In this document: piece after piece, positions 17,686 through 27,528 of the stretch | How the letters are laid out: every line of letters begins with the position of its first letter | Numbering within the stretch: position 1 is the first letter of the stretch | Origin: Massilia sp. Root351 | GTDB lineage: Bacteria > Pseudomonadota > Gammaproteobacteria > Burkholderiales > Burkholderiaceae_D | Direction: 5' to 3' | DNA length: 64,000 nt | NCBI RefSeq assembly: GCF_001425045.1 | Contig: NZ_LMDJ01000035.1 | Coordinates: forward strand, 1 to 64,000 | Translations under genes and position numbers: made by a program | Notes under the pieces: generated by a model | Told to the model about the DNA's origin: nothing | Seen by the model: the letters and a program-made list of their open reading frames with translations, nothing else | The model's database searches: none

Positions 17686-19257
17686 CTACCGCGCCGCCGG
17701 CTGGACGGCGATCTCGCGGCCCTGGGGGCGGACCGGCGTCATCAGCGGCGCAGCGGCGGCCCTGGCGCGCGCCGCTGCCGCCGGGCAGCTGCCGCTGGCC
17801 ATGTACTGCAGCGCAACCGACAGCTGCCCCTCGGCCGGATCGCCCAGCGCGCGCGACAGGTCGTCGTTCGCCGGGCAGGTGGGCGCAAAGCCGTCCGCGT
17901 AGTCGCTCTGGCCTTTCTGGTTATAGCTTTGGTACTGCACCATGAAATAGGTGATGCCGCAGTTCGGCGCCGGCGAGAACGAGTACGGCTTGCCGCAGGT
18001 GGCGCCGCCGACGATAGTCACTTCCACGTCCACGCCGCGCAGGCTGTTGATGAGCATTTCGCTGGCCGAGCAGGTGCCGGGCCCGGTCAGCACCGTCACG
18101 CGCTTGAGGCCCAGGTAAGGCAGCTCGGTGCCGCTCTTGGCCGGGTCCAGGGAACTGAAGCCGATCGCCTTGCTGCGGAAGGCGGTGGGCTGGCGCGGCG
18201 CGATCCTGTCGCTGCCGACCGGGCGCTCGAAGATCTTGCCCTCGGTCTGCAGCGGCCCGGCGACCATGTAGGCCAGTTCGCTGGCCACCAGCACCAGGCC
18301 GCCGCCGTTGTAGCGCAGGTCGATCACCAGCTCGGACACCTTGGCCGCCTGGAACTGGCTGAACGCCTTGATCAGCTGGTTCTCGGCCACGCCGGTGTGC
18401 TCGTTGAACAGCAGGTAGCCGACCTTGGCGGAACCGGTGCTCAGCACCTTGGCCACCGGCACCGGCGGCGTGACCACGCGCGCGGCCACCATCACCACGT
18501 CGAGCTGGCGCTCGCCGCGCGCGACCACGTAGCGGTGCTGCTCGCCGGCCGCCACCGGGAACAGGGCGGCGTTCAGGCGCGCCACGCTGTCGGCGCCGCT
18601 GGCGTTGACGAAATCGAGCCCGTCCAGGCCGATCAGCCGGTCGCCGCGCTGCAGGCCGGCAAAATCCGCCGCCGTGCCCGGCGCCACGCCGGAGACGTGC
18701 CACACGCGCGGCACGCTGCCCGAGGCGCTGCTGCGCACCCACTGCACGCCGTAGCCCAGGTCCACGCCCTGCTCGATGTCGTCCCACTCGGCGCTGGTGT
18801 AGGTGAAGTGGTACTTGTCCTTGGGCTGGCCGGAGGCGGTCAGCAGCGGCGTCTTCAGGTCCTTGAAGTAGGCCAGCGGATCGGTGTAGCTGGACTGCTT
18901 CAGGTCCTTCGGCACTTCCTTGTACCAGAGATAGGTTTCGTCGGTGTACAGGCGCAGGAAATCCAGCTCGTCGGCCAGGGTGCCCTGGCGGTCCGGGTAG
19001 AACACGCCCGTGCGCGGCGCAACACACCGGTCCATCACCTCGATGGCGGCGGTGGGCGGCGGCTTGACCGGCGGCACCGGCGGCTCCACGGGGGGCGTGA
19101 CGGGGGGCGTGACCGGCGGGGTCACGGGCGGCTCCGGCGTCACCGGCGGCGGTGGCGCGACGGGCTCGCCTTGCTGCTGGCCGCCGCCGCAGCCGGCCAG
19201 ACCGGCCAGGCCCGCCGCCAGCAGCGCGGCCATGGCCTTGGCTGGGAAAGAAGTCAT
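17686..19257 (-). CDS. S41-family peptidase lipoprotein
   Basis: With the start at ATG 19257 the protein has 523 residues and a lipoprotein signal ending LAGC (Cys23). A proline-rich tether of PPVTPP units follows, then a short N-terminal helical part and a PDZ-like segment (GVAPGTAADFAGLQRGDRLIGLDG). The S41 catalytic core has VIDLRYNGGG, the nucleophile region TCSASEMLINSLRG and a later GKP with the likely Lys. It probably acts at the cell envelope. Its substrate is unknown. Confidence 0.88.
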   Translation of the reverse strand: MTSFPAKAMAALLAAGLAGLAGCGGGQQQGEPVAPPPPVTPEPPVTPPVTPPVTPPVEPPVPPVKPPPTAAIEVMDRCVAPRTGVFYPDRQGTLADELDFLRLYTDETYLWYKEVPKDLKQSSYTDPLAYFKDLKTPLLTASGQPKDKYHFTYTSAEWDDIEQGVDLGYGVQWVRSSASGSVPRVWHVSGVAPGTAADFAGLQRGDRLIGLDGLDFVNASGADSVARLNAALFPVAAGEQHRYVVARGERQLDVVMVAARVVTPPVPVAKVLSTGSAKVGYLLFNEHTGVAENQLIKAFSQFQAAKVSELVIDLRYNGGGLVLVASELAYMVAGPLQTEGKIFERPVGSDRIAPRQPTAFRSKAIGFSSLDPAKSGTELPYLGLKRVTVLTGPGTCSASEMLINSLRGVDVEVTIVGGATCGKPYSFSPAPNCGITYFMVQYQSYNQKGQSDYADGFAPTCPANDDLSRALGDPAEGQLSVALQYMASGSCPAAAARARAAAAPLMTPVRPQGREIAVQPAAR

Positions 19258-19284
19258 CGAAAGATTATAGCCGCCAAGCAAGTA

Positions 19285-19330
19285 GGCCCGGCGCCGAAGT
19301 TGCAACCAATTGCAAGCATCGGGCCGGGCC
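19285..19330. other. Long imperfect hairpin downstream of the oxidoreductase gene
   Basis: GGCCCGGC (19285-19292) pairs with GCCGGGCC (19323-19330), CCGA pairs with TCGG, and an inner TTGCAA-CCAA-TTGCAA stem closes the top. It lies just past the stop of the 2-oxoacid oxidoreductase gene (19344) and before the S41 gene. There is no U-tract, so it may stabilise mRNA 3' ends or act as a weak terminator. Confidence 0.5.
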
Positions 19331-19343
19331 AGCCTCGCGCTTG

Positions 19344-22300
19344 CTATGCCGCGTGGTGCGTGGCGGCGGGCGCGTTGAAGCTGGCCAGCAGGCCCGCTTC
19401 CTTGGCCTTGGCCGCCTTCAGGTGGCGCTCCTTGACGTGGCCATAGCCGCGGATGTCCTCAGGAATGCTGGCGATGGCCACCGCCTGCGCCAGGTTGTCC
19501 GCGCTCAACTTGCCCAGCAGCCCGCCCACCGTGCTGCGGTACTCGGCGATCAGCGCGCGTTCCATCTTGCGCTCCTCCGTGTAGCCGAAGATGTCCAGCG
19601 CGGTGCCGCGCAGGCCTTTGAACCTGGCCAGCACGCCGAAGGCTTTCATCATCCACGGGCCGAACTGCTGCTTGATCAGGTGGCCTTCGGCGTCGGTCTT
19701 GGCCAGCAGCGGCGGCGCCAGGTGGAACGTGATCTGGTAGTCGCCTTCGAACATGTTCGCCACCTTTTCCCTGAACGCCGGATCGGTGTACAGCCGCGCC
19801 ACTTCGTACTCGTCCTTGTAGGCCATCAGCTTGTAGAAGTAGCGCGCCACCGCTTCGGTCAGGCGCAGCTGCTTATTGCCGAGCTTGCCCTCTTCGGCGC
19901 GCACATGGTCCACGAACTGCTTGTACTTGGCGGCGTAGGACGCGTCCTGGTAAGCCGTCAGCAGTTCCATGCGGCGGTTGATGATGTCGTCCAGCGACTG
20001 GGTGCGCTTGAACTCGATCACCTTGGCCGGCGTGGTCATTTTCGTCACCAGGCCGAGGTCGTGCGCGGCGGTGCGGCCCCAGTTGAAGGCGGTCTTGTTG
20101 AAGCCGACCGACACGCCGTTCAGTTCAATCGCCTTGAGCAGCGACGCTTCCGTCAGCGGCACTTGCCCCTTCTGGAAAGCGTAGCCCAGCATGAACATAT
20201 TGGTGGCGATGGCGTCGCCCATCAGCGCGGTGGCGATCTGGCCGGCGTCGACGAATTCCACGCGCTCGGCACCGCAGGCGCGCATGATTTCGCTTTGCGA
20301 AGCGGCGCCCGGGAACTGCCAGTCCGGGTTCTTCACGAACGCCGCCGTGGTGGCGCCGGTGGAGTTGACGGCGGCCCAGGTGCGGCCCTCGCCCATGCGC
20401 GACAGCGCGTCGCGGCTGGCCGTGACGATCTGGTCGCAGCCGATCACCAGGTTGGCCGCGCCGGTGCCGACGCGGGTCGAGTGCAGGTCGGACTGCCTGT
20501 CCGCCAGGCGCACGTGCGACATCACCGGGCCGCCCTTCTGCGCCAGGCCGCTCATGTCCAGTACCACCGCGCCCTTGCCTTCCACGTGCGCCGCCATGGC
20601 CAGGATCTGGCCCACGGTGACCACGCCGGTGCCGCCGATGCCGGTGATCAGGATGCCGTACGGCTCGGCGGTCGACTGCAGCACCGGCGACGGCAGCGCC
20701 GGCATGGCGGTGTCGCCGGAGGCGGCCTTCTTCGGCTTCTTCAGCGCGCCGCCTTCCACCGTCACGAACGACGGGCAGAAGCCGGTGGTGCAGGAGAAGT
20801 CCTTGTTGCAGGAGGACTGGTTGATCTGGCGCTTGCGCCCCAGTTCCGTTTCCAGCGGCTCCACCGACAGGCAGTTCGACTGCACCGAGCAGTCGCCGCA
20901 GCCTTCGCACACGGCTTCGTTGATCACGGCGCGCTTGGCCGGATCAGGGTATTCGTTGCGCTTGCGGCGGCGGCGCTTCTCGGAGGCGCAGGTCTGGTCG
21001 TAAATCATGGCCGACACGCCGGGCATGTCGCGCAGCTCGCGCTGCACGTCCATCAGCTCCGAACGGTGGCGCACGGTCACGCCTTCGGCCCACTTGTAGT
21101 CGTCCGGGTATTTGTCCGGTTCGTCGGTCACGACGATGATCGGCGTCACGCCCTCGGCCGCGATCTGGCGCGAGATCATGCCGGGATCGAGCGGGCCGTC
21201 GAAAGCCTGGCCGCCGGTCATGGCGACGGCGTCGTTGAACAGGATCTTATAGGTGATGTTGACCTTGGCCGCCACCGCCGCGCGGATCGCCAGGATGCCG
21301 GAGTGGAAGTAGGTGCCGTCGCCCAGGTTGGTGAACACGTGCTTCTCGTTGGTGAACGGCGCCTGGCCGACCCAGGTCACGCCCTCCGCGCCCATGTGGG
21401 TGAAGGTGGACGTTTCGCGGTCCATCCACAGCACCATGTAGTGGCAGCCGATGCCGGCCAGCGCGCGCGAGCCTTCCGGCACCTTGGTCGACGAGTTGTG
21501 CGGGCAGCCGGAGCAGAAGAACGGCGTGCGGTCGGTTTCCGGATTGGCTTTCACCGGCAGCGTCTTTAGCGCCAGCTCCTTCGCTTCCAGGAAGGCGATG
21601 CGCTCCTGCACCCGCTTGGCCACCGGATGGCCGGCGCAATAGTGCGCGATGCGCGAGGCGATGGCGCGCGCGATCTGCGCCGGGTTCAGCTCGTAGGTGG
21701 CCGGCAGCAGCCAGTCGCCGTGGCCGGTCTTGCCCTTGTTGCTCCACTCGCCGGTGTCGTCGAACTTGCCCACCACGCGCGGACGCTGGCCGTCCGGCAG
21801 GTTGTACAGCTCTTCCTTGAGCGCGTATTCCAGGATCTGGCGCTTCTCCTCCACCACCAGGATCTCGTCCAGGCCCTTGGCGAATTCATGCACGCCGTCC
21901 GCTTCCAGCGGCCAGGTCATGCCGATCTTGTACAGGCGGATGCCGATGTCGGCCGCGGCCTGCTCGTCGATGCCCAGGTCGGCCAGCGCCTGGCGCGTGT
22001 CGAGGTAGGACTTGCCGGCGGTGATGATGCCGATCTTCGGCTGGGGCGAGTCCCAGATGATCTTGTTCAGCTTGTTGGCACGGCAGTAGGCCAGCGCGGC
22101 GTACCACTTGTAGCTGTTCATGCGCACTTCCATGTCCAGCACGGTGTCCGGCCAGCGGATGTTCAGGCCGCCCGCCGGCAGTTCGAAGTCGGTCGGCAGC
22201 TCGATCTGCACGCGGTCCGGGTCGAAGTCGACCACGGCGCCCGATTCGATGATGTCGGTGACGCACTTCATCGACACCCACAGGCCGGTGTAGCGGCTCA

Positions 22301-22904
22301 TGGCCCAGGCGTGCAGGCCGTAGTCGATGTATTCCTGCACCGAGGACGGGTACAGCACCGGGATGCCGCAGGCGTTCAGGATGTGGTCGGACTGGTGCGC
22401 GGTGGAGGACGACTTGGCGGCGTGGTCGTCGCCGGCCAGCACCAGCACGCCGCCGTGCTTGGCCGAGCCGGCGTTGTTGGCGTGCTTGAAGACGTCGCCG
22501 CAGCGGTCCACGCCCGGGCCCTTGCCGTACCACATGGAGAATACGCCATCGTACTTGGCGTCCTCGAACAGATTGGTCTGCTGGGTGCCCCAGACGGCGG
22601 TGGCCGCCAGGTCTTCGTTCATGCCGGGGTGGAATTTGACGTGGTGCGCGTCGAGGTATTTCTTGGCCTTCATGGCCGTCATGTCGACGCTGGTGACGGG
22701 CGAACCGCGGTAGCCGGTGATGTAGCCGGCCGTGTTCAGGCCCGCTTTCAGGTCGCGCTCGCGCTGCATCATGGGCAGGCGGATCAGCGCCTGGGTGCCG
22801 GTCATGAAGGCGCGGCCGCGCTCCAGGGTCCATTTGTCGTCTAGCGAAATGTCTTGCGCTGGCTTACCGGATTCCAGGTGGGAATCTTTGACTGGTGCGT
22901 TCAT
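19344..22904 (-). CDS. Fused indolepyruvate (2-oxoacid) ferredoxin oxidoreductase
   Basis: This 1186-residue single chain combines the alpha (TPP-binding) and gamma subunits of IOR-type enzymes. These oxidatively decarboxylate aryl-pyruvates from Trp, Phe or Tyr to aryl-acetyl-CoA. Family segments include GYRGSPVTSVD near residue 65, GKGPGVDRCGD, the cysteine-rich CEGCGDCSVQSNC and SSCNKDFSC (about 670-720), and a Rossmann-like GIGGTGVVTVGQ in the gamma part. It lies 139 bp downstream of hppD on the same strand, with two hairpins in the gap. This supports joint use in aromatic amino-acid breakdown. Confidence 0.92.
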   Translation of the reverse strand: MNAPVKDSHLESGKPAQDISLDDKWTLERGRAFMTGTQALIRLPMMQRERDLKAGLNTAGYITGYRGSPVTSVDMTAMKAKKYLDAHHVKFHPGMNEDLAATAVWGTQQTNLFEDAKYDGVFSMWYGKGPGVDRCGDVFKHANNAGSAKHGGVLVLAGDDHAAKSSSTAHQSDHILNACGIPVLYPSSVQEYIDYGLHAWAMSRYTGLWVSMKCVTDIIESGAVVDFDPDRVQIELPTDFELPAGGLNIRWPDTVLDMEVRMNSYKWYAALAYCRANKLNKIIWDSPQPKIGIITAGKSYLDTRQALADLGIDEQAAADIGIRLYKIGMTWPLEADGVHEFAKGLDEILVVEEKRQILEYALKEELYNLPDGQRPRVVGKFDDTGEWSNKGKTGHGDWLLPATYELNPAQIARAIASRIAHYCAGHPVAKRVQERIAFLEAKELALKTLPVKANPETDRTPFFCSGCPHNSSTKVPEGSRALAGIGCHYMVLWMDRETSTFTHMGAEGVTWVGQAPFTNEKHVFTNLGDGTYFHSGILAIRAAVAAKVNITYKILFNDAVAMTGGQAFDGPLDPGMISRQIAAEGVTPIIVVTDEPDKYPDDYKWAEGVTVRHRSELMDVQRELRDMPGVSAMIYDQTCASEKRRRRKRNEYPDPAKRAVINEAVCEGCGDCSVQSNCLSVEPLETELGRKRQINQSSCNKDFSCTTGFCPSFVTVEGGALKKPKKAASGDTAMPALPSPVLQSTAEPYGILITGIGGTGVVTVGQILAMAAHVEGKGAVVLDMSGLAQKGGPVMSHVRLADRQSDLHSTRVGTGAANLVIGCDQIVTASRDALSRMGEGRTWAAVNSTGATTAAFVKNPDWQFPGAASQSEIMRACGAERVEFVDAGQIATALMGDAIATNMFMLGYAFQKGQVPLTEASLLKAIELNGVSVGFNKTAFNWGRTAAHDLGLVTKMTTPAKVIEFKRTQSLDDIINRRMELLTAYQDASYAAKYKQFVDHVRAEEGKLGNKQLRLTEAVARYFYKLMAYKDEYEVARLYTDPAFREKVANMFEGDYQITFHLAPPLLAKTDAEGHLIKQQFGPWMMKAFGVLARFKGLRGTALDIFGYTEERKMERALIAEYRSTVGGLLGKLSADNLAQAVAIASIPEDIRGYGHVKERHLKAAKAKEAGLLASFNAPAATHHAA

Positions 22905-22956
22905 ACTTAGTCTCCACTATTTCTCGGGTGCCCGGCGCGCCGTTCTGTGCGGCGCT

Positions 22957-22982
22957 GGCGGGTTACGCTGCGCTAACCCGCC
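22957..22982. repeat. Palindromic (REP-like) hairpin between hppD and the oxidoreductase
   Basis: GGCGGGTTA (22957-22965) and TAACCCGCC (22974-22982) form a perfect 9-bp stem with an 8-nt loop. No U-tract follows on either strand. It resembles short intergenic palindromes scattered in many betaproteobacterial genomes. Confidence 0.7.
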
Positions 22983-23010
22983 GTGCGGGTTGCGCGCTGG
23001 TATATCGCAG

Positions 23011-23040
23011 GGCGGGCTAGCGCAGCGCGCGTCGCCCGCC
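23011..23040. repeat. Second GGCGGGC...GCCCGCC hairpin after hppD
   Basis: A 7-bp stem, GGCGGGC (23011-23017) and GCCCGCC (23034-23040), encloses TAGCGCAGCG, which also appears (as its complement) in and around the loop of the neighbouring palindrome. The two therefore look like diverged copies of one element. It sits 3 bp past the hppD stop codon. Confidence 0.6.
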
Positions 23041-23043
23041 AAA

Positions 23044-24168
<1,125 letters not shown>

Positions 24169-24196
24169 GTGCGTCTCCTATGCTTATTTTCCGCCC

Positions 24197-24202
24197 AGTA
24201 TA
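24197..24202 (-). promoter_or_regulatory. -10 element of the hppD promoter
   Basis: TATACT on the minus strand lies 29 bp before the hppD ATG. The matching -35 position (about 24220-24225, ATTTAA) is poor and is partly covered by the AATTG-CGAA-CAATT inverted repeat, consistent with an activator-dependent promoter. Confidence 0.5.
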
Positions 24203-24222
24203 GTCCTCGGCGGGCGGCATTA

Positions 24223-24269
24223 AATTGCGAACAATTCCCGGACACGCTGGATTTGCGCAATAATATTGC
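24223..24269. promoter_or_regulatory. Paired inverted repeats in the hppD/Lrp divergent region
   Basis: Repeat 1 is AATTG-CGAA-CAATT (24223-24236). Repeat 2 is GCAATA-A-TATTGC (24257-24269), a perfect 13-mer. Their centres are about 34 bp apart, close to three helical turns, as expected for an Lrp-family octamer bridging two sites. Repeat 1 overlaps the hppD -35; repeat 2 lies 26 bp before the regulator ATG. Binding by the adjacent regulator is inferred. Confidence 0.55.
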
Positions 24270-24295
24270 TTGTAACCTGACCAAAAGAGGGATTT

Positions 24296-24823
24296 ATGAC
24301 CAAGATTGCGCTCGATAAAACCGATCGTAAGATTCTTGCTATCTTGCAAAGCGACGGCCGCCTGTCCAACCAGGACGTGGCGGAACAAGTCAGCCTGTCG
24401 CCGTCGCCGTGCCTGCGCCGCATCAAGCGCCTGGAAGAGGAAGGCGTGATCCGCCAGTACGTGGCGCTGCTGGACCCGGACAAGATCGGCCTGGGCCTGC
24501 TGGCCTATGTGAACGTGCGCCTGGAGAAACACAGCGACGCGGCGGCCGCCAACCACAGCACCGCGCGCGCGCTCGGCGTCAACCCCAGCGGCACCTCGCC
24601 GCGCGCCGACTTCGCCGTGGCGGTGGAGCAGTGGCCGGAAGTGGTGGCCTGCTATGCGATGACGGGGGAAATGGACTACCTGCTGCGGGTGCACGTGGAA
24701 GACATGGACCACTTCTCGCGCTTCATGATGGCGACCTTGCTGCGCCACCCGGCGGTGCTGGACGTGAAGTCCAGTTTCGCGCTGCAGCGGGTGAAGGACA
24801 CCACCGCGCTGCCGCTGGTTTGA
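24296..24823 (+). CDS. Lrp/AsnC family transcriptional regulator
   Basis: The 175-residue protein begins with the classic AsnC HTH (LDKTDRKILAILQSDGRLSNQDVAEQVSLSPSPCLRRIKRLEEEGVI). A RAM effector/oligomerisation domain follows, with VVACYAMTGEMDYLLRV. Family members respond to amino acids; the divergent hppD gene suggests tyrosine or another aromatic acid, by inference. An insertion of about 20 residues (KHSDAAAANHSTARALGVNPSG) makes it slightly longer than Lrp. It is convergent with the GNAT gene. Confidence 0.93.
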   Translation: MTKIALDKTDRKILAILQSDGRLSNQDVAEQVSLSPSPCLRRIKRLEEEGVIRQYVALLDPDKIGLGLLAYVNVRLEKHSDAAAANHSTARALGVNPSGTSPRADFAVAVEQWPEVVACYAMTGEMDYLLRVHVEDMDHFSRFMMATLLRHPAVLDVKSSFALQRVKDTTALPLV

Positions 24824-24839
24824 GTCCCGGCCGCGGGGC

Positions 24840-25520
24840 CTAGCGGTCCTGCTTCTTGCGGCCCGGCAGCTTGTCGAACCATTTGACGGCGGCGCGGGTG
24901 TTGGCCTTGATCGCGTAGTCCAGCGTGGCCACCTGCTCCTCCACCGCCTCCTGCAGCATGCTGACCGGGTTGGCCAGCTCCAGCTTCAGGTAGGCGTCGG
25001 CCTCGCCGTAGTCGCGGTGGATCTGCATGCCGGCCTTTTTGGCGATATGCATCATGGTCTGGTTGGACGACAGGCAGTGCATGTACAGGGTGTCGACGTC
25101 GTTGTTGCGGCAATGGATGGCGGCGCGCTCGAACAGCTTGGAGCCGATGCCCAGCCCGCGCGCCGACTTCGACACCGACACGCCGAACTCCGCCACCCGT
25201 TCCTTCTCGGTGGCCGAGTTCTTGGCCTCCTTGGGCGCGAATGCCAGGTGGCCGACCGCCACCAGCTTGAAGACGCGGTTGTAGACCCCGAACACCATGT
25301 CGCGCGAAAAATCGATGCCCTGCACGTACTTGGCGACCTGCTCGTCGCCCAGGTAGGAACCGAAGCGCAGCAGGCGGTCGGCTTTTTCCAGGGCCAGGAA
25401 ATGCTTCAGCATGCGCCGCCGGTCGCGCTCGGCCAGCTCCTTGACCATGACGGTCGGGCGGTACTTGCTGCCCTTGAGCCAGCGCCGCAGCGGATTGCGG
25501 AACATGTTCAGCCTAGTCAT
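24840..25520 (-). CDS. GNAT-family N-acetyltransferase
   Basis: This 226-residue protein contains the acetyl-CoA binding motif ARGLGIGSKLFERA near residue 130, preceded by AEFGVSVSKS and followed by LYMHCLSSNQTMMHIAKKAGM, typical of GNAT folds. The substrate is unknown. The start at 25520 overlaps the end of cca by 8 bp, so the two are probably translated from one message. Confidence 0.85.
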   Translation of the reverse strand: MTRLNMFRNPLRRWLKGSKYRPTVMVKELAERDRRRMLKHFLALEKADRLLRFGSYLGDEQVAKYVQGIDFSRDMVFGVYNRVFKLVAVGHLAFAPKEAKNSATEKERVAEFGVSVSKSARGLGIGSKLFERAAIHCRNNDVDTLYMHCLSSNQTMMHIAKKAGMQIHRDYGEADAYLKLELANPVSMLQEAVEEQVATLDYAIKANTRAAVKWFDKLPGRKKQDR

Positions 25521-26766
25521 CGTCGTCCTCCGCGGTGGCCACGCCCAGGGCGGCGCGCACGGCGCCGACGCGGGCGCGGTGCACCATTTCCGGTATGCGC
25601 TGCGGGTGTTCGGTGCAGCGCTGGGCGATCTCGCCAGCATTCACGCCGCGCGCGGCGGCCAGCGACTTTTCCAGGTGTGCCAGCTGCGGGAAAGGCTTGT
25701 CGCGGAAGCTCACGCCGTTGCCTTCGCGGCCGCAGGAATCGCATTCGGTGGCCAGCAGCATCTGCGTGAAGCGGGCCGGCTTGCGGAAGGCGTCGCAGCG
25801 CTCCAGCAGCTTGACGATGGTGTTCGGGCGCAGCTGCAGCGCCCGGCCCACGTTGCCGTGCTCGCGCGCGGTCATCACCGCCAGGTCGCGGCACTCGCTG
25901 GGCACTTTCAGGCGCTTGCACACCTGCTCCACCAGCTTGGCGCCGTCGCCCTCGTGGCCGTGGTGCGCGGGCCATTTTTCCGGCGGGGTGACGCCCTTGC
26001 CCAGGTCGTGCATCAGGCTGGCGAAGCGCACCGGCAGCTCGTGGCCGCGCGCGGCGGCGTAGTCCACCACCAGCTGCATGTGGATGCCGGTGTCGATTTC
26101 AGGGTGGTGTGCTTCGGGCTGCGGCACGCCCCACAGCGCGTCCAGCTCCGGCACGATGCGCGCCAGCGCGCCGCAGTCACGCAGCACCTGCAGCATGCGC
26201 GACGGCTTCTGCTCCATCAGCCCGCGCGACACTTCCTGCCACACGCGCTCGGGCACCAGCGCGTCCACTTCGCCCTGCTCCACCATGTTGCGCATCAGCG
26301 CATTGGTTTCGGGCGCCACGCGGAAATCCGGATAACGCGCGGCAAAGCGCGCCACGCGCAGGATGCGCACCGGGTCTTCGGCGAAGGCTGCCGAGACGTG
26401 GCGGAAAATGCGTTGTTCGATGTCGCGCCGGCCGTTGAACGGATCGGTCAATGTGCCGTCTTCGGCCCTGGCGATGGCGTTGATGGTCAGATCGCGCCGC
26501 ACCAGGTCCTGCTCCAGCGTCACCTCGGACGAGGTGTGGAACACGAAGCCCTTGTAGCCGGGCGCGGTCTTGCGCTCGGTGCGGGCCAGCGCGTATTCCT
26601 CCTGCGTCTTCGGGTGCAGGAACACCGGGAAGTCCTTGCCGACCGGGCGGTAGCCCTGCGCCAGCATGTCTTCCGGCGTGGCGCCGACCACCACGTGGTC
26701 GTGATCCTGCACCGGCAGGCCGAGCAGCTCATCGCGCACCGCGCCGCCGACGACGTAGATCCTCAT
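25513..26766 (-). CDS. cca: CCA-adding tRNA nucleotidyltransferase with HD domain
   Basis: Cca adds or repairs the 3' CCA of tRNAs using CTP and ATP. The 417-residue protein starts MRIYVVGGAVRDELLG and shows the nucleotidyltransferase signature with the acidic pair in VQDHDHVVVGATPEDM. It also has RRDLTINAIA and AEDPVRILRVARFAARY, and an HD phosphohydrolase domain (SLMHDLGKG) as in multifunctional enterobacterial-type Cca. ATG 26766 is chosen because AAGG lies eight bases upstream; an ATG two codons earlier is too close to it. The visible tRNA genes all encode CCA, so repair is the main need for them. Confidence 0.94.
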   Translation of the reverse strand: MRIYVVGGAVRDELLGLPVQDHDHVVVGATPEDMLAQGYRPVGKDFPVFLHPKTQEEYALARTERKTAPGYKGFVFHTSSEVTLEQDLVRRDLTINAIARAEDGTLTDPFNGRRDIEQRIFRHVSAAFAEDPVRILRVARFAARYPDFRVAPETNALMRNMVEQGEVDALVPERVWQEVSRGLMEQKPSRMLQVLRDCGALARIVPELDALWGVPQPEAHHPEIDTGIHMQLVVDYAAARGHELPVRFASLMHDLGKGVTPPEKWPAHHGHEGDGAKLVEQVCKRLKVPSECRDLAVMTAREHGNVGRALQLRPNTIVKLLERCDAFRKPARFTQMLLATECDSCGREGNGVSFRDKPFPQLAHLEKSLAAARGVNAGEIAQRCTEHPQRIPEMVHRARVGAVRAALGVATAEDDDD

Positions 26767-26786
26767 TGCCATATCCTTCGGCATCC

Positions 26787-27503
26787 TCAGTCCGGCATTT
26801 CCGCGTCGTGCAGCGGGCAGGTTTCGGTTTCGGCCTGCGCCTCGCTGATCCAGCGCGCCACCGCCGGATGGGCGCGCACGCGTTCGCAGTAGGCGTTCAG
26901 CGCGGGCGGCAGCACCACGCCGTAGGTCTTGAAGCGCATCACCACCGGCGCGTAGTAGGCGTCGGCGATGGAGAACTCGCCGAACAGGAATTCGTGGTGG
27001 CCGAAGCGGCTCAGGCACTCTTCCCAGATTTCGCTGATGCGGCCGATATCGGCCTGGGTGCCGGGCGTGCGGCCCTTGCCGGGATAGCTGCCCTTGATGT
27101 TCATCGACATCGAGTTGCGCAGGCTGGAGAAACCGGAATGCATTTCGGCGCAGACCGAACGCGCCATCGCGCGCGCGGCCACATCCTGCGGCCACATGTG
27201 TTTTTCGGGGAACTGCTCGGCCAGGTACTCGCAGATGGCCAGGCTGTCCCAGATCGTCATTTCGCCGGCCAGCAGCACCGGCACCCGGCCGCAGGCCGAG
27301 AATTCGGCGATCTTGCTGGCGGTGTCGTTCTGGTCCAGCAGCACGCGCACTTCCTGGAACGGGATGTTGAAGGCGGTCATGGCCACCCAGGGCCGCATCG
27401 ACCACGAGGAATAATTCTTGTTGCCGATAACAAGGGTCAGGCCGGGCGCGCGCGCGGCGGCCAGGGTTTGCGACAGCGTAGGATCGAGTACGGTGGTTTG
27501 CAT
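26787..27503 (-). CDS. Glutathione S-transferase family protein
   Basis: The 238-residue protein has a thioredoxin-like N-terminal half (LVIGNKNYSSWSMRPWVAM; cis-Pro motif RVPVL; EMTIWDSLAICEYLAEQFPE). A helical C-terminal half follows, with FSIADAYYAPVVMRF. The Ser-rich NYSSWS start resembles Ser/Tyr-type bacterial GSTs. The substrate is unknown. It lies 20 bp upstream of cca and 25 bp downstream of the transglycosylase, in one likely minus-strand run. Confidence 0.9.
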   Translation of the reverse strand: MQTTVLDPTLSQTLAAARAPGLTLVIGNKNYSSWSMRPWVAMTAFNIPFQEVRVLLDQNDTASKIAEFSACGRVPVLLAGEMTIWDSLAICEYLAEQFPEKHMWPQDVAARAMARSVCAEMHSGFSSLRNSMSMNIKGSYPGKGRTPGTQADIGRISEIWEECLSRFGHHEFLFGEFSIADAYYAPVVMRFKTYGVVLPPALNAYCERVRAHPAVARWISEAQAETETCPLHDAEMPD

Positions 27504-27528
27504 AGGTGTTCCCGGTGTTGAAATAGTG

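Noticed and set aside
15778-19446. 1200-codon plus-strand open frame across the M14 and S41 peptidase genes
   Set aside because: It spans two real minus-strand genes and the spacer, with His/Gln/Arg-rich nonsense sequence and no motif.
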